Shown here: positions 22,041-34,700 of the stretch, piece after piece
Position numbering within the stretch: position 1 is the stretch's first letter
How the letters are laid out: every line of letters starts with the position of its first letter
Source of the DNA: Bursaphelenchus xylophilus
Lineage: Eukaryota; Nematoda; Chromadorea; Rhabditida; Aphelenchoididae
DNA length: 64,000 bases
Assembly (NCBI GenBank): GCA_904066235.2
Contig: CAJFCV020000003.1
Coordinates: 7,068,001-7,132,000 of the forward strand
Direction: 5' to 3'
Notes under the pieces: model-generated
Database searches by the model: none
The model's input: the letters and a program-made list of their open reading frames with translations, nothing else
Told to the model about the DNA's origin: nothing
Translations under genes and position numbers: made by a program

Positions 22041-23553
22041 CATCCCTATATTGTCTAATCTCAGTAAAACATGGCCGCTGTTTGCAGCATCCAAAGCCAG
22101 AAGTTTCCAACATTAAAAATTTTCTTGTGTCACCAGAACCAATATTTTACTGACCTGGATTCCTAGTGTGACACGTCAGAGAGTTGGTTAACAATACTGT
22201 ATCAGTGTGAAAACGACAAAGTCACTTAGTTTCGCACCATATAGCGACTCAAAATCAAAGTAAAAAATATGGGTCATCTTAAAATCTCATATTTATATCC
22301 GACTTTTTCGGAGTTGTGGCCTTTCAAAAGCTGCAAAGAAACCAATTAGCCGTCAAATCTCAAGTGGCCTTACAAAAAATATAAAATTCATTAACAAGGG
22401 AAGTACCCCAAGTGCGACGCTCAGATTTTCTTTAAATTTTGCACACAGGTCGGGAATAGACTAAATAGACCTGAAAGTTTTAGCTCGCGCTTTGCGGGCG
22501 CCGCCGAGATATCGGACGATTTTTGCCGCCGAGAGAGCACGCTAAACGTGGAGAGCGGTCAGAGAGAAAAGCGCTTTTTGGCCATAACTTTGGCAGTTTC
22601 GTGCGGAAAAATTTGATTTTTTGTAGAAACATTATCCTTTACGGTAGAAACAGGCATGAAACTTTTCGCGCTGAAATTCGGCAAAAAGTCCTAAATTTTC
22701 GCCGACTTTCGATCTAAAAATCTCGGTTGTTTCTGCAAAGCGCGAGATAGGATTCTCGCATATATCTTAGAAAAAATTATTCTAAATTTATGCCAAGTTT
22801 CATCAAAATCTGAGCGTCGCACTTGGGGTACTTCCCCTGTAAGCCAAAATTTGAAGCACAATAAAAAATTTTCATAAATTAAAATTAATAATTCATTTTG
22901 AGCCAATCCATGGAAATCAATATGTCATTGGGACATAGTGAAAAAGCACCAAAACCGAGGAGCTTTTGACTACATCCCGAAATTTATGGTCAAATTTCTA
23001 ACCTCTTCCAAACTATTAACCCACCTAGTGCCCGACAATTAAAAGTGAAGTCTCGATTCTTAGCCCGATGTTGCCCGGAACGCTATGTTTTTGGTTTTAA
23101 TAACCTAAAAACCCTTCATGTGACTGTTCAGGATAATTAATCAAAAACACCAACGTAAGTTGCAATTTCGCTGCATCGAGTTGCACAGAAAATGCCGCAA
23201 GCAGAATGACAGAAAAGTACAAGACAAAGGCTGCGCTGATTCTGCATACCATCCTTTGAAATTGCATCGATATTCTTCTCCTTGACTAGTACCGTTGTCG
23301 TTAAGAACGCTTTGATTTCTATTATGATTGTTAAAATAAATCTGCGTAAAAAAACAATGGAAAATACCTTCTACCAACCTGATATTTAATTTACCCGTTT
23401 TTATTGGTTTAACCGAAAACTTTAGTTATTTATCACAGATAAGTATGGTTAGGACAGGGTTAGAATACAAGCTATGGTAACATAGATTAAGGCAAATTGA
23501 GGACACATTAGACTAGAAGACAATAAATTATATGAACTTGAATACAATCACAG
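22041..23553. other. Intergenic region with a MITE
   Basis: Holds the 439-bp inverted-repeat element at 22398-22836 and otherwise unremarkable AT-rich sequence, including the 3' flanks of two convergent genes. Confidence 0.5.
22398..22836. mobile_element. MITE with ~32-bp terminal inverted repeats
   Basis: The left end GGGAAGTACCCCAAGTGCGA (continuing CGCTCAGATTTT) is matched in inverse orientation at 22805-22836. The 439-bp element has no transposase frame. The interior is also partly GC-rich, with GCGAGCT-like blocks. No clear target duplication is visible. A diverged copy lies near 1215-1470. Confidence 0.75.
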
Positions 23554-26500
23554 TTATGAGCTGAGAGCCTCTTTAATGCGCCTCAGGCAGATGTTGGCGC
23601 CCTCGCGGCATTCATAAGACATCGGTGTGAAGTTGAGAAAACCATGAGGAAGAGCATCAAGAAGGTCCACTGATCTTATGGTCCCTCCTGCATTTCGTAA
23701 GCGACGGGCAAAAGCGATTGTATCATCCAAAAGGGGGTCTAAGTGGCACGCCTGAAAGAGTTTGAAACACGGCATGTGACCTTTTACTTACAACAAAACT
23801 GGTCGGAGGTAGCTGTTTGAGTATTTCGTCTGGTGTGTACATCGGAGATATCAGATATTCCCTCGGAAGATCCAATTTTAGTAATTCCGTGAAGCAGGAT
23901 TCCATCTTCTCGGCCTCGGCTTGTTGAATCAATGCGGACTCGTAAACGCTCATCGTCTGTGACCTAGTCAGCTTGGGCTTATCTAGATGTCCCAAAGGTG
24001 TATGTTCAACATCAAACCAATTGGAAAAAGAATCATAAGCATGCCCCGCTGCCTGACTTGCCGTCTCCAGCAACGATTGACTTAATGAACGGCCTCGCTA
24101 AAATTTTTTAATAAACATAGACTTAAAAATTGGAAATTGATTAGGGTATACAACATACCGAAACTTTTCTTTTGTGAACCGGTTTCTCGGTTTGAGTGAC
24201 CCGCTTTTTGATGGCACTGGGGACTTTATTAGTTGGGGTGGAATACCCAGTGAATGACTTGGATTGTACGGGAATCTTCTCTCCGTTAATCTCTTCGTCT
24301 TCGGTGCTGTCCAAGCCAAATGGATCGTCATCTTCTTCCAAAATTGCTGATGAATGTGTCTGCAGAGAGCTGAAATGATCATTAATCACAGGGAGAAATA
24401 ATAAAGCATACCTTTTGGTTAACGGATGGCTTTGCAAGTAATCGAGGAGATGATGATCATAATTATTTGCACTCAAACATATATGATTTGGGTTCCCATC
24501 GACATGAACCATCGTGATATTCGGCTGGGCATCCGATTCTTCTTCCTCATCACCGGCACTTCCCATAGCTGAATCATTACTCGATTTGTCAGTCTTCTCT
24601 CCTTCCGTTTCAGTAGATGTGTCCGTCTCACCCTCGCTGATCTTCTCCAAGGCGGCGGAATTAGACGAACATAAACCCAGACTTCCCAATGAGGTCTCGC
24701 TTAGATTAACCAAAGACACAATGGGTTGAGAGCCAAAATCAGAGAACTGGCTGAAGAACCCGAGGCCTTCCTTCTGCTTGTTGATCTCATCCACATATTC
24801 GATCAGAGATTTGTGATGAATGTGGGAGGCCTTCTCTGCTTTCCGTCGATTCTTCTCGGCCTCTGTGCCATTCGGACAAGCATTTGTGTAGGCTGAAATA
24901 AAGTCATACTTCACACGTAATTATTTCAATTTACCTGCGGCACAACGTATCACAACGCCCATGTGAAGCAGGGGATCGATGAAACTCAGTACTCGTGATG
25001 GCGATGGAAGATACTGTAAAAATAAAATAAACATGGGAAATGGACAAACAAACGGTAAAACGTCAGTTCTCCCTACTTGGAATAAGAATGGCGTATAAAT
25101 CGGCACAAGTGCCGTCGGTCGTCTTTTAGTCCCCATTTCGATTAATTTCAAGGCCGTGGATACGATCAAATTGCCGCCGGCGGAGTCCCCACAGAACACA
25201 ACTTTGTCCCCAGTCCATCCAACCCGTCCAGGATAAGTCAACATCCAGGCAAAGGCATACAGAACTTCTTCAGTCGGTCGGGGATACGGGAATTCGGGAG
25301 ACAAAGAGTACTCGATGGAAACTAAGGGACATCCGAGATCCTTGGTCCATGAACGGAGATAGGTTTCATGAGATTTGGAAGTAGTGGCCACGTAACCACC
25401 ACCGTGACAATGGACTACCAGATGAGGGGAAGGTGGAAGGACTGTTCTTCCAGGCATGTTGTGACTCTGCGAACCCATTTTATTTCTTCATAGCAACTTA
25501 CAATTCCCTCTCGATGTGCAGAAGAGAACAATCGCATTTTCACCGGAATTGGAGGTCCATGAGAAGAAGGCTCATTAATTATAACATCGCCACCGCCCTC
25601 CTTCTCCATCTTCAGAGGGCCCATCATTGGAATATGGATCATCTCATACACGGCCATTGATGGACAGAAGAACTTCGGTACCGGGATCTCGGACAGATTC
25701 CAGAATCCTCTACAGAACTCAATGTCTGCTTCCCTGGTTACCTTGATTATTCTGGCGGCGCGTTGCTCCGGATTCAATAAGTAGCGTGAAGAAGCCATCA
25801 ACGAATTAAAGGCGGCACTTCCATTCTCCCAGGACAAACTGTACGTGGCCAGAACAATGCCAATTAAACGGAAGATTCGAGTGACGGAGGGACTGAACTA
25901 AAAATATAAAAAACGTGAAGGAGCCTTGCAACGTTAAACACGCAAAGTCTAAAACATACCTGAAAACCAAAGGATCTTCCGTAGAAACAAGAGGCATCAA
26001 GACTTTCGATCCCCTTCAAAACTCCGCTGTATTTAGAATAATCTGAATCCAAAGGGGGGAACAGAGAACCTGATGGAAGGTCCTCGAGCAAGAACACAAC
26101 CTACAAAAACAAATTTAGTACCTAAAAAATAAGTTCGATTACCTTACATGTTGGAATGCGAGAATTAAGAATCTGAAGATGGCAGAAAAGCTCTCCATTT
26201 CTTTGCAGATCCATTTCGACCTGAACATCAAACTATTCCGATTATCCACACAATTCTTCATTATGGCCACAAGTTGGAGTGTGACAGTATCGCAAATACA
26301 TACAAGGGATCTAAAAAATCAGAAACACAAGAATAAGACTCATACCTAAAACCATTTCCAGGCGTCTTTTCGTCATAATCACACTTCAAAGAGGCATCCT
26401 GAAGAATCTTAACGGAGTCGTTGATCATGTCTATGTTGGGGACCAACTCCTCACAGCATTCGACAATCCTTTTGTGATAATAATTGGTTCCATGGGCTCC

Positions 26501-26736
26501 AAACCATGCTTGGTTGTCGATAGCCATCTAAAAAAAACCATGGGTTCCATCAACAATGCTCCCAAATATCCTCCTAATCACCTTCTAAAGATAAAGATAG
26601 CAATTCAAAAACACCTTACCTGTTTCAGTAGAGCAATAACGGCATTTCTTTCTACAGAGAGTTTGGCATCAAGCTTGTTTTTGCTGTAACTCCTAGAAGG
26701 GCCCCTCTGTTCTTGATGTTTTCCCTCTTCTGACAT
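23554..26736 (-). CDS. hosl-1: Hormone-sensitive lipase (LIPE-type triacylglycerol/ester hydrolase)
   Basis: Twelve exons: 26620-26736, 26346-26527, 26250-26310, 26143-26220, 25960-26100, 25502-25897, 25077-25466, 24935-25013, 24412-24892, 24159-24369, 23792-24097, 23554-23751; about 879 aa. The N-terminal HSL domain is recognisable (ASCFYGRSFGFQFSPSVTRI, then YLLNPEQRAARI). The alpha/beta-hydrolase part has HGGGY at about 346-350, the nucleophile in GDSAG (Ser ~420), Asp ~818 (HLDPLLDD) and His ~849 (ALPHGF). A long Ser/Glu-rich regulatory insert splits the hydrolase fold, as in mammalian HSL. The family hydrolyses stored acylglycerols and esters in the cytosol and at lipid droplets, under kinase control. 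The start follows a TTTTTAG acceptor by 8 bases. The junction near 26221-26249 is uncertain: it needs either a 29-nt intron or a frameshift. Confidence 0.92.
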
Positions 26737-27268
26737 CGCGACAACTAAAAAAATAGAAGAACAGGCACATATTTATAAAATAAATCAGATAAGCAGAAAC
26801 AGAATAAAACCGACTCCTCCCCGGAAATTGTAACCTTAGATTTCAAAAAAAATCGACACGCAACGCGTGATATTAAACGATGCCATGAGGCCGTTTCCCG
26901 AGAAAATCAAGAATTCCAAAAAAGAGCTAATTCGCTGGGGATCGATGCACAGCTTCAGCGCTGCAGCAGACCAACCGTCGCGCAGGTGCACAAAACGCTG
27001 AATGAAATTAATTGGAAGACATTGCCTCCAGCGGGGCGACACTTGACCCACATTCAAGGTTGATTCCCAAATGACCGGAGCTCCGCGGAGTAAATATGGA
27101 TACTATGCTGCATGCAAGTACGTGTCGGACACCTGAAACACTGAGAGCGAAACTTTCGCTTGTTTTGGTCCAAAGTACAGAAAATGTCGAAACTTTGGAC
27201 TTATACCCCAAGTTAGTCATCATCAGAACGCAACGTAAATCAACAACTCATCACAGGTTTATCACCGA
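26737..27268. other. Gap between RABGGTA and hosl-1
   Basis: 532 bp between two minus-strand genes, long for an operon spacer but still compatible with one. The hosl-1 start has a strong acceptor just upstream. No other feature is seen. Confidence 0.45.
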
Positions 27269-29579
27269 TTACAAATAATGCACAAAGATTTTGATATGGA
27301 AATTGTGTTGTTCGAAGTGCTGTCGAAGGGTATTCAACTGTTCTTCGTTCTTGGCCAGGGGCGTTTCACAGATTAAGAGACGTTTCAGGTTGGGGGTTAC
27401 CGTAGGCAATGATTTCAAGGAATCTGCTGACTCTATTGGACATCTGGCAAGAGAAAGGAACTCGAGATGGGGCAGATGTAACGTGCTATTAATACTGAAA
27501 ACATGACAACATATAAGGCGCGTGCGTTATACATCTTTTCAGCTTGATGTGAGTACATGTAAAATGCCATAAAATAGGTGATAAGCTGCCAAGGACGCGA
27601 TCAATCTTATTATTTCGACTAACTAAACCTTCTCCTAGCCTCCTTCATTCATACAACCGATACGATCCATAGTTTCGTTGACCCAAACTGTAACTGGCCC
27701 GACATCGTAGCGCCCTTGTCTAGAGGACAAGAAATCAGGATTCCTGCGAGCGGGTTCGAAAAGACGTAGAACGCACGCGCCTTATATAGCATTATGTATA
27801 CTAGAGCTACCTTTTCACGGGATTATCATCCAAAGTCAGGTCTGTCAGAAGCTGGAAACTGTTAAATTGCTTGGTGTTCTCGATCCGGTTCCGTTGTAAA
27901 TTGAGAGAGCGGATGTTCGCAGATAACAATTGTAGAAGTTCAACACTAAAAATAAACCAAAACAAAAAAAAACAAACCTGTTAATTTCTAGATCGTTTAG
28001 ATCAAGATGGTCTTCTTCTCTTCCCGCCAATTTGTCCAATGTTTCTGAGGGATTACAGATTTTGGCTCCTAATCGGACATTATCGATCAGGTGTTTGTAC
28101 ACATTTCGACGTTGAGGATCAAGCTCCGCAGTTCTTTTGAGCATACTCTCCACCTCAACCACATTTTCTTGAGTTGGGCCACTGAGAAGAAGTAAAGTTC
28201 GCGCCAAGGTCAAGGGCTCCCACTTAAATAGAATTTATGTAAAAATGAAAGAAAAGCCCAGTGCTAACATTACTACTTACTGGATTTTTATCATCGTCTT
28301 TCATCAGTTCTTTACAAATATTTATAAGTTCATTTAGAATTGCCACTGAAGTCGGATTTAAATCCAGTTTCTTCATAGAATAGAACTAAATATAACGATT
28401 TAGTCATCAAGTTCGGAAACATACATCAACCAGGAAGTTTTTGTTCGAGTAGCCTTCTTTTGTCACTTTTTGAACCAAATTACGTTCAGTCTCAACAATA
28501 ACTTGAAGTGGAAAAGCGAAGTCATCTTCAGATTCAACCTTCCATATCCTTGTTCTCTGATAATTTTGCGTTTTTGGAAGATTGATTACGGATATAGGAG
28601 TGTATAAATTCCCGTTAATCGTCTTTTGCACCAACTCTTTTTCAACAGCTTTGTTAAAGACAAGTAAAGCTTCAGATGGCGTTGGGAAGGCAATAGAAAT
28701 CAAAATTGGAGACTCAACGGGACCAACACAAGAGACTTCGGAAAGCCATCTGCAATAAGTCCAGCCGGTCTGATCTTCCGTATTGTAACAAGTAGGGCCT
28801 TTGATTCTCTAAACATTAAACCAATATCCGCTGAAACCTTTGGCTTACATTGAACTCCTCTTCCAGTCTATTATTGTCAATACAAACAGGATTGCCATTC
28901 GGATTCGGGGCGATCTTTGGTAATAAAGTGCCTCGATAATGCCAAGCCGAGTAATTGGAGGGGTTCTTGGTGACTAACCGATCAGAGAACTCGAGTTCCT
29001 CCTTTTCGTCCAGCTTGGCCAATTTAGCTGTATATCTTCGATGATCCCAACAATGAAAGTTTCTACAATCCACAGACAAGGCCTTTTCACACAGTTCCAA
29101 TTCAGCTTTAAAATCAGGTTTGGGATGCACAGTCAGCACGTAATCTCGGTGATACCACGCTGAATAGCTCTTTGGATCACTGAGCAAAGCTTCTAGAGAG
29201 ACCTTCAACTCATTCTCGTATATCCCTTTAAGTCGCTCCCGATATTCTTCAACTGTTTCCACTTCTTTCCTCTAAAATTGAGAAATACAATACAATAAAA
29301 AATAAATAAACCTTAGTTATGAGTTCGATCATTTCTCGTCGAATGTTCCACACGGTATAAAGATTGGGTTGTTTCTTCACAATCTCCCCGGTTATCTCCA
29401 GCAACTCTTCGTCGTATTCACCTATAATGAAAATAAAATAACAATAAAAACTTACAATTTTCTCTTTTCTTGAAGACAAGAGTCTTCCCATATACGAATT
29501 TTTGTAATTTCTCGGCCCTCTCCTTTTTCAGCGCTGCCAGCTGTGCCTCGCTAGCCGGCGATTTCTTGACTCCATGCAT
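27269..29579 (-). CDS. RABGGTA: Rab geranylgeranyl transferase alpha subunit
   Basis: Eight exons (29456-29579, 29312-29421, 28849-29271, 28425-28808, 28281-28385, 27978-28222, 27811-27945, 27269-27494) encode 583 aa, close to the human 567. The N-terminus MHGVKKSPASEAQ matches the conserved MHG start. Prenyltransferase-alpha repeats follow (NLYTVWNIRREM, SYSAWYHRDYVL, NFHCWDHRRY, NYSAWHYRGTLLP). Next is the Ig-like middle region, then C-terminal leucine-rich repeats (IRSLNLQRNRI, LTDLTLDDNPV). With the beta subunit and Rab escort protein it attaches geranylgeranyl groups to Rab GTPases in the cytosol. Two introns use weak GTTTA/GTTTG donors. Intron 7 carries a MITE. It shares a 289-bp divergent promoter with HGH1. 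Confidence 0.93.
27512..27786. mobile_element. MITE (TATAAGGCGCGTGCG family), copy 1, in a RABGGTA intron
   Basis: Ends are TATAAGGCGCGTGCGTTATAC and, inverted, GTAGAACGCACGCGCCTTATA; 275 bp in all. TA flanks both ends, which fits a Tc1/mariner-type TA target, though TA is also part of the repeat. The same ends bound the element at 59882-60106, while the interiors are mostly different. It lies inside the spliced intron 27495-27810 and so does not disturb coding. Confidence 0.85.
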
Positions 29580-29868
29580 CGTAGGCTACGATGAACTGGA
29601 TGGATAAACCAAAAAAAAACTTTTAGAAAAAAACTTGTCTCGTTATTTGTGCGTCAAGTCTAACCCTGAGAGTTGACTCTTGAGCCAACTCTTCCTCTCT
29701 GAAGAAATTGGGAAAACATTTTTCTCGAGGAGGTTTGGTTTAATTTTGGCTTGAATCACGTGCTTGATGCAATTGTTTATTGACGTATACATATTTCTGC
29801 GAAAATATTGCATTCGGACTCGTTAAACAATATTGGTCAAGTTTTTCTACTCAGCTCCTTTCAGCATC
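29580..29868. promoter_or_regulatory. Bidirectional promoter, RABGGTA / HGH1
   Basis: The start codons of two divergent housekeeping genes lie 289 bp apart, so both promoters must overlap here or start very close. Acceptor-like CAG sites just upstream of each ATG (CTTTCAG at 29858-29864 on the plus strand) suggest trans-splicing. No TATA box is seen. Confidence 0.55.
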
Positions 29869-31263
29869 ATGGCGCAATACCTTGACGATCTATTCGAATT
29901 GATTCATCATCCAACAAAGCAGGTGGCCCTCAAAGCATTTGACATAATGTTGAAGATGAATGAAGATCAACTAAGGAGTGGACTTCTTGCTGATAATGCA
30001 AAAAAGGCAAAGGAGTTCTTCACTTACTTTTCCAAGTTGGATATTGTCACTGAGAGTGTGCTGGATGTTCTAACCGAGGCTACTGGAACTCCAGAATTGG
30101 CAAAGTTGGCTGTAAATGAAGATAAATTGGTGAGGAAAGTGTTGGCCCTAGCCAGGCATGGAGAGACCAAGGAATTCGTCTTACCGATGACACAGATAAG
30201 CAGGAATGCACCCAATGAATTTCATCAGAAGTTATATTCATTGGTGGGGAACTACAATAACCTTTTACACGGTAATTTGTTAGTCATGTTTATATTATTT
30301 TATGTTTTAGATACATTCCATAAATGCGAAGGTGGAAAGAACAACCCCATTGTCCTGTTGAATGTCGCATATGTATTTATGAACGTTACGCAGAGCAAGG
30401 AAGCTTGTTTGGAGTTGTTTGGCGATACCATTAATGCTCTGACCTCTTACATCAGCAAAAAAGATGTTGCTTTAGGTTTCAAAAGAGTCGTGGCGAGTAT
30501 AATTTTGAACATCTCATGTCATGTTGGTATGTTCGTTGTGACAAAACATATGCTTCGTATTAGAAACGCATCCTCTGTTTTTGGATGATCCCCATGTGTT
30601 ATGCGATATACTTGATCCGTTTGCTGATGAAGACTATGAGATCGATGACGAAGAGATGGACAAGTTACCATTGAATTTACAGTATGTTGATCACAAAAGA
30701 TCCAATTCGACGGAACTTTTGGATACACTGATTGAGATTCTTGCTCAGGTAGGAATTGGTCTGTGTATCTTCACCAATCTGTTCCTCATTTTTATCTCTC
30801 TTTACAGTTATGTTCAACTAAAGATGGAAGAAGGGTCCTCCGTCATATGCACATTTATATAATTCTGAGGGAATTCGATAAATCTCAACGAAAGGACGAA
30901 CCAAAAGTGGAAGGAAAGTTCTTGACATTAGAGGGTACCCCTGAATGGAATCTGCTGATGAATACGCTTCTGTTTGATGATGCCGAACTCAGAGCCCCAG
31001 AGGATGAAGAGCTGAGTAGATTACGTGAAGTGGAATTAAAAGAAATTAAACTAGAAGAATTGGACAGAGAATTACAATTAATTGAATCTGAACTTGAAGT
31101 AAAGAAGAAAGGAGAACCCGGTGATGAACAATATCCGATAGAAGATCCTGAATTAAAGGGAGATGAGGCTGCCAAAATAGGGCCGGGAGTATCTCAAGAT
31201 TCGGTGAGGGAAAAGAAACGAAAACACAGTTCGATCGAGGGAACAACTGAGGACTCGGAGTAG
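29869..31263 (+). CDS. HGH1: HGH1 family armadillo-like protein
   Basis: Four exons (29869-30271, 30311-30526, 30564-30748, 30808-31263) give 419 aa. The C-terminal half contains the family signature: ETHPLFLDDP, then DEEMDKLPLNLQYV, then LLDTLIEILAQLCSTKDGRR and IYIILREFDKSQ, which parallels the human EEMERLPVDLQYL and AYLILREL segments. The N-terminal half is helical, armadillo-like (HHPTKQVALKAFDIMLKM). In yeast and human, HGH1 is a cytosolic chaperone acting in the folding of translation elongation factor 2; that role is from the family. The last ~100 residues are strongly acidic, coiled-coil-like and end in a basic KKRKH patch, making this protein a little longer than the human 390 aa. 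Confidence 0.9.
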
Positions 31264-31794
31264 GTATTATCCCTAGAATCCACTTTCAAATATTGTTATC
31301 ATTCTTGTTGAGTTTTCTGCATAAATTTTACTTTTAGTTGACGCAGTGAGACCTTCTGTTATACATTTATTAATAGAAAATTTTTGATTACATCTTGATG
31401 AATACGAGGCATTAAGAGTTATAGTAGAAAATAACAGACAAACATCAACGTGAGGTCACTTATATTATTTAAATTAACCAACAAAAAATGTCTTCGAAAT
31501 AATACTTTTCGGGGGTAAATGCGGCACTAAAATGATTTTTGTATATACAATAAAATGTTTAAAAAAGAACAGTCTAAAAAGATCAATCCTGAGAATCACA
31601 GTTGTTATCTTCCGGGTTTGGTAATGAAAGCACATCTTACAATCCGAGAGAGAAATTAAACATCTGATATTACTTTAGAACTCGAACGGTAATCTGTAAT
31701 GGCCATCAAATTTGGGGGACTAATCTCATCTCTAATCTAATCACGAATAAGCAATCCATTAAAACAAACCCTAAGGCACTTCTACGAGTCTATT
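31264..31794. other. 3' flanks of convergent genes
   Basis: 531 bp between the HGH1 stop and the stop of the minus-strand gene at 31795. AT-rich, with AATAAA-like strings; nothing else is seen. Confidence 0.5.
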
Positions 31795-34700
31795 CTACGT
31801 TTTGTGAGAGGCCGACAAGATGGGTCTAGGGAATTTGTCTTTGCTCGACTTGTTCTGTTTCTCATTCGCCGAGTTGTTTTCGGCCTTTGTACTCAAAATA
31901 GTTGATGGGTTTAGTTGAGTAAATGTCTTCGGCTGGTAATATTGGACATTCGGCCTCAGTTGTGTGGTGATAGAGTTGTTGGAGTTGGAGGGTTGCGGAG
32001 ATATGTGACGTTTGATCGTGTTCTGATGATTGATCCCGATCCCTCCGGCAATGTAAGACACGCCGTTGCGACGGACTTGAGATGTGGCTAGATAGGAAGT
32101 AGATGGGATGGTCGGAAGATTGTAGGTGGGTTTAGGGACAGAAGGTTGAGGGGTCAGATCCAAAGAAGCATTCACGGGTTCTTGGAATGTTATCTAAAAC
32201 AATATCGACTTTTTAACTTCTGCAGTGCTCAAATATTGTAATTGTGTGACGACTTACTGTCTCAAATCCTCCATCGGCTGTTGGGGGATACACGACTCCT
32301 TCCTCGATTACTTCTTCCTCTTGTTTTATATCTCCTTGTTCACTAATATCATCCAAACTATTCTCAGTTGCCTCCAATGAAATCTCTTCTTTCCTTTTCT
32401 GCAGTTTCATCTGAATCTTGAGATGTTCCCGAATACTCATATCCGAATTCACGTCTGGAGTCTTCTCTTCGTTATTAATTTTCTTAGCCAAAAGTTTTTT
32501 CTTCGGAGAACTCTCCGAGTTGTTCTGATTCTTATAGTTTTCATCGTGCCTTGTATACTTCCGTTTCTTTGGCAAGGCAACCGGCGACACTTCATTCGAA
32601 GATGTGTTTGGTCCCGTAGGAGTGTTGCTGGAAAGATGAGGTGGGGTCTGGCCTAATGGAGGACGGGGTTCTTTGGTGTGGGCTATGAAATCAGACATTG
32701 TTTTAATGTAATCGACCGGCGATTCCGTGAAAAACTCGTGAAGCCCCTCGAGCAACTGAAACAAGAATGATAAAAAAAATATAAACACTAACAGGAACTA
32801 CAGTAGTAATAATACGTACCAATGATTTGGACGTTGCTCCCGACCTATTTGGCAGATTATAATGCTTCTTTATCCTCCTGATCGTCGCTCCAGAACAGCC
32901 ATCAAAACTCAATTTAGGATCAGGAACTTTCCCGGAGGCATTTCTTTTTTCCACCAGTCCAAATACTCGCAGAACCCTGTCACTTTCATAATCTTCTTCT
33001 TCTGACGACGAGTCCAGCTCTAGTCGCCCGTTCTTTGGATGTTGGATGGCCATAGGGAGATTGGCGATCACCGTTTCCTCATCAAAGGCATGTTTAGAAG
33101 TGGTCGGTCGGGGAGATGGCATAGCTTTCTTGGGTTCCTTTTTGGTCTCTACCTTGGGATCCTTAGATTCCACCTGACTGGGGATCAGGAAATTATATTG
33201 AAAAGATTTCTGGATTCTGTTCTTCTTCCACGCCATCGGATCTTTGGACTCATCTTCTATAAAACGGTTGGCTTCCGGTGACAGCGGGCCATAACGGCAT
33301 CTCGGTTTGGGTGACAGCCATCCAGACAACTTGTCATTCAATTCAATATCAGTTAGATATTCTGTGTCCTCTTCACTTGAGAATGAGCCGATGCCATCTG
33401 AATCCACTGTTTGATTCGACGTCTTCCTCTTTGACTTTCTCTGAAAAAAGTTCAAATTTGCACCTGTTAAGAAACCCATATCTTCTATTAAACAATCTTA
33501 CCTTCCCCTCTTCTATTTCGAAGCCATTCGCATCGGTTTGGATATGCACTCTTGACGACTTTGTGAGCAATTTCTTCTTTTTCCCTTTCTCCGTTTCATT
33601 CACCAGCTTTTCAATATCCTCAGGGGTCATACCATCATAACTTCTTTGTGGTCTCTCCAATGCTTTCACTTTTCTCAACGGATCTCTCGATTTTGGAGGC
33701 TGAAAATGAAAGGTTTTACCAAAGGCAAAAAATTGTATGGTTCTAATCAACTGTACTTACATCCATGAGCTTCCAGAACCTAGTATTAAAGCTCAGTGCT
33801 TCTCTGTGTTCGTCTCTGGTCTTCTCCAGGGCATCGTTGATATATTCCGAGACCTCTTCGAACTGTGCATCATTATCGAATTTCACCGGTTCCGTCGTCT
33901 CATATTTGCCAAGTGGTCTCTCAAATAACGGGTTGTCTTCAGTATTCTTCTTTTCATTCTCTATTATCTGATAATGGAAGCTGCAAACCGCCGGGGATAT
34001 CACCTAAAAACCCTCGCTATAATTTTGTCAAGTTCAGATTTGATAACTAAAGTAATAATTTCAAAAAACACTTACCGTTTTGCTCCAGAAGAATGGTAAT
34101 TGTTTTCGTATCGACTTCTGGCATAACTTCGAGTTGAATCCTTTAATCGGCTCTCTCAGACACCTCGAGATCTTCCCATTACGATGTTTTGTGAAGATAC
34201 AACAAGGAATTGGAGGTTCCCCTCGATCATAATGATTGGGATCTTCAATATTCTCGAATAAGGCATCTCCTGGAGGTGGCATAATGTCCCAATCATCCAG
34301 CCAATCCGGATGATTGGGCCAGATTTCTTTAGTCAACTCAGACTTCTTGTAATTTTTGGTCTCAAATGTTTGTCCGGGCGATTGTCGCATCAATTCCTGC
34401 CGAACTACAAGAGGAAGGTGTCGCCAACTTATTTTATCGGCCAGCCACCCAACTGCTTTCATCTTCCCGTTATCCTGAGATTGCCCTTCCAATATCAGGT
34501 CCACCTTCTCCAGATCTTCCTCGATTGATTTCCTTTTTTCTTTGAATTCATCTTCATCCAAAGAATCCAGTAATTTCGGGGGAAGTTCTTAAAATAAATG
34601 TAAAAAATTTGAAAAATTAAACGCATACCCAAAACTGGGATAAAATATTTAGAGAGAAATCGGAAAAGGGATTATAAAAAACAAACCTCCTAATCTCTTC

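Noticed and set aside
30885..31175. Serine-rich minus-strand frame
   Set aside because: It is the antisense shadow of the acidic C-terminus of HGH1 (Glu/Asp codons read as Ser in reverse).
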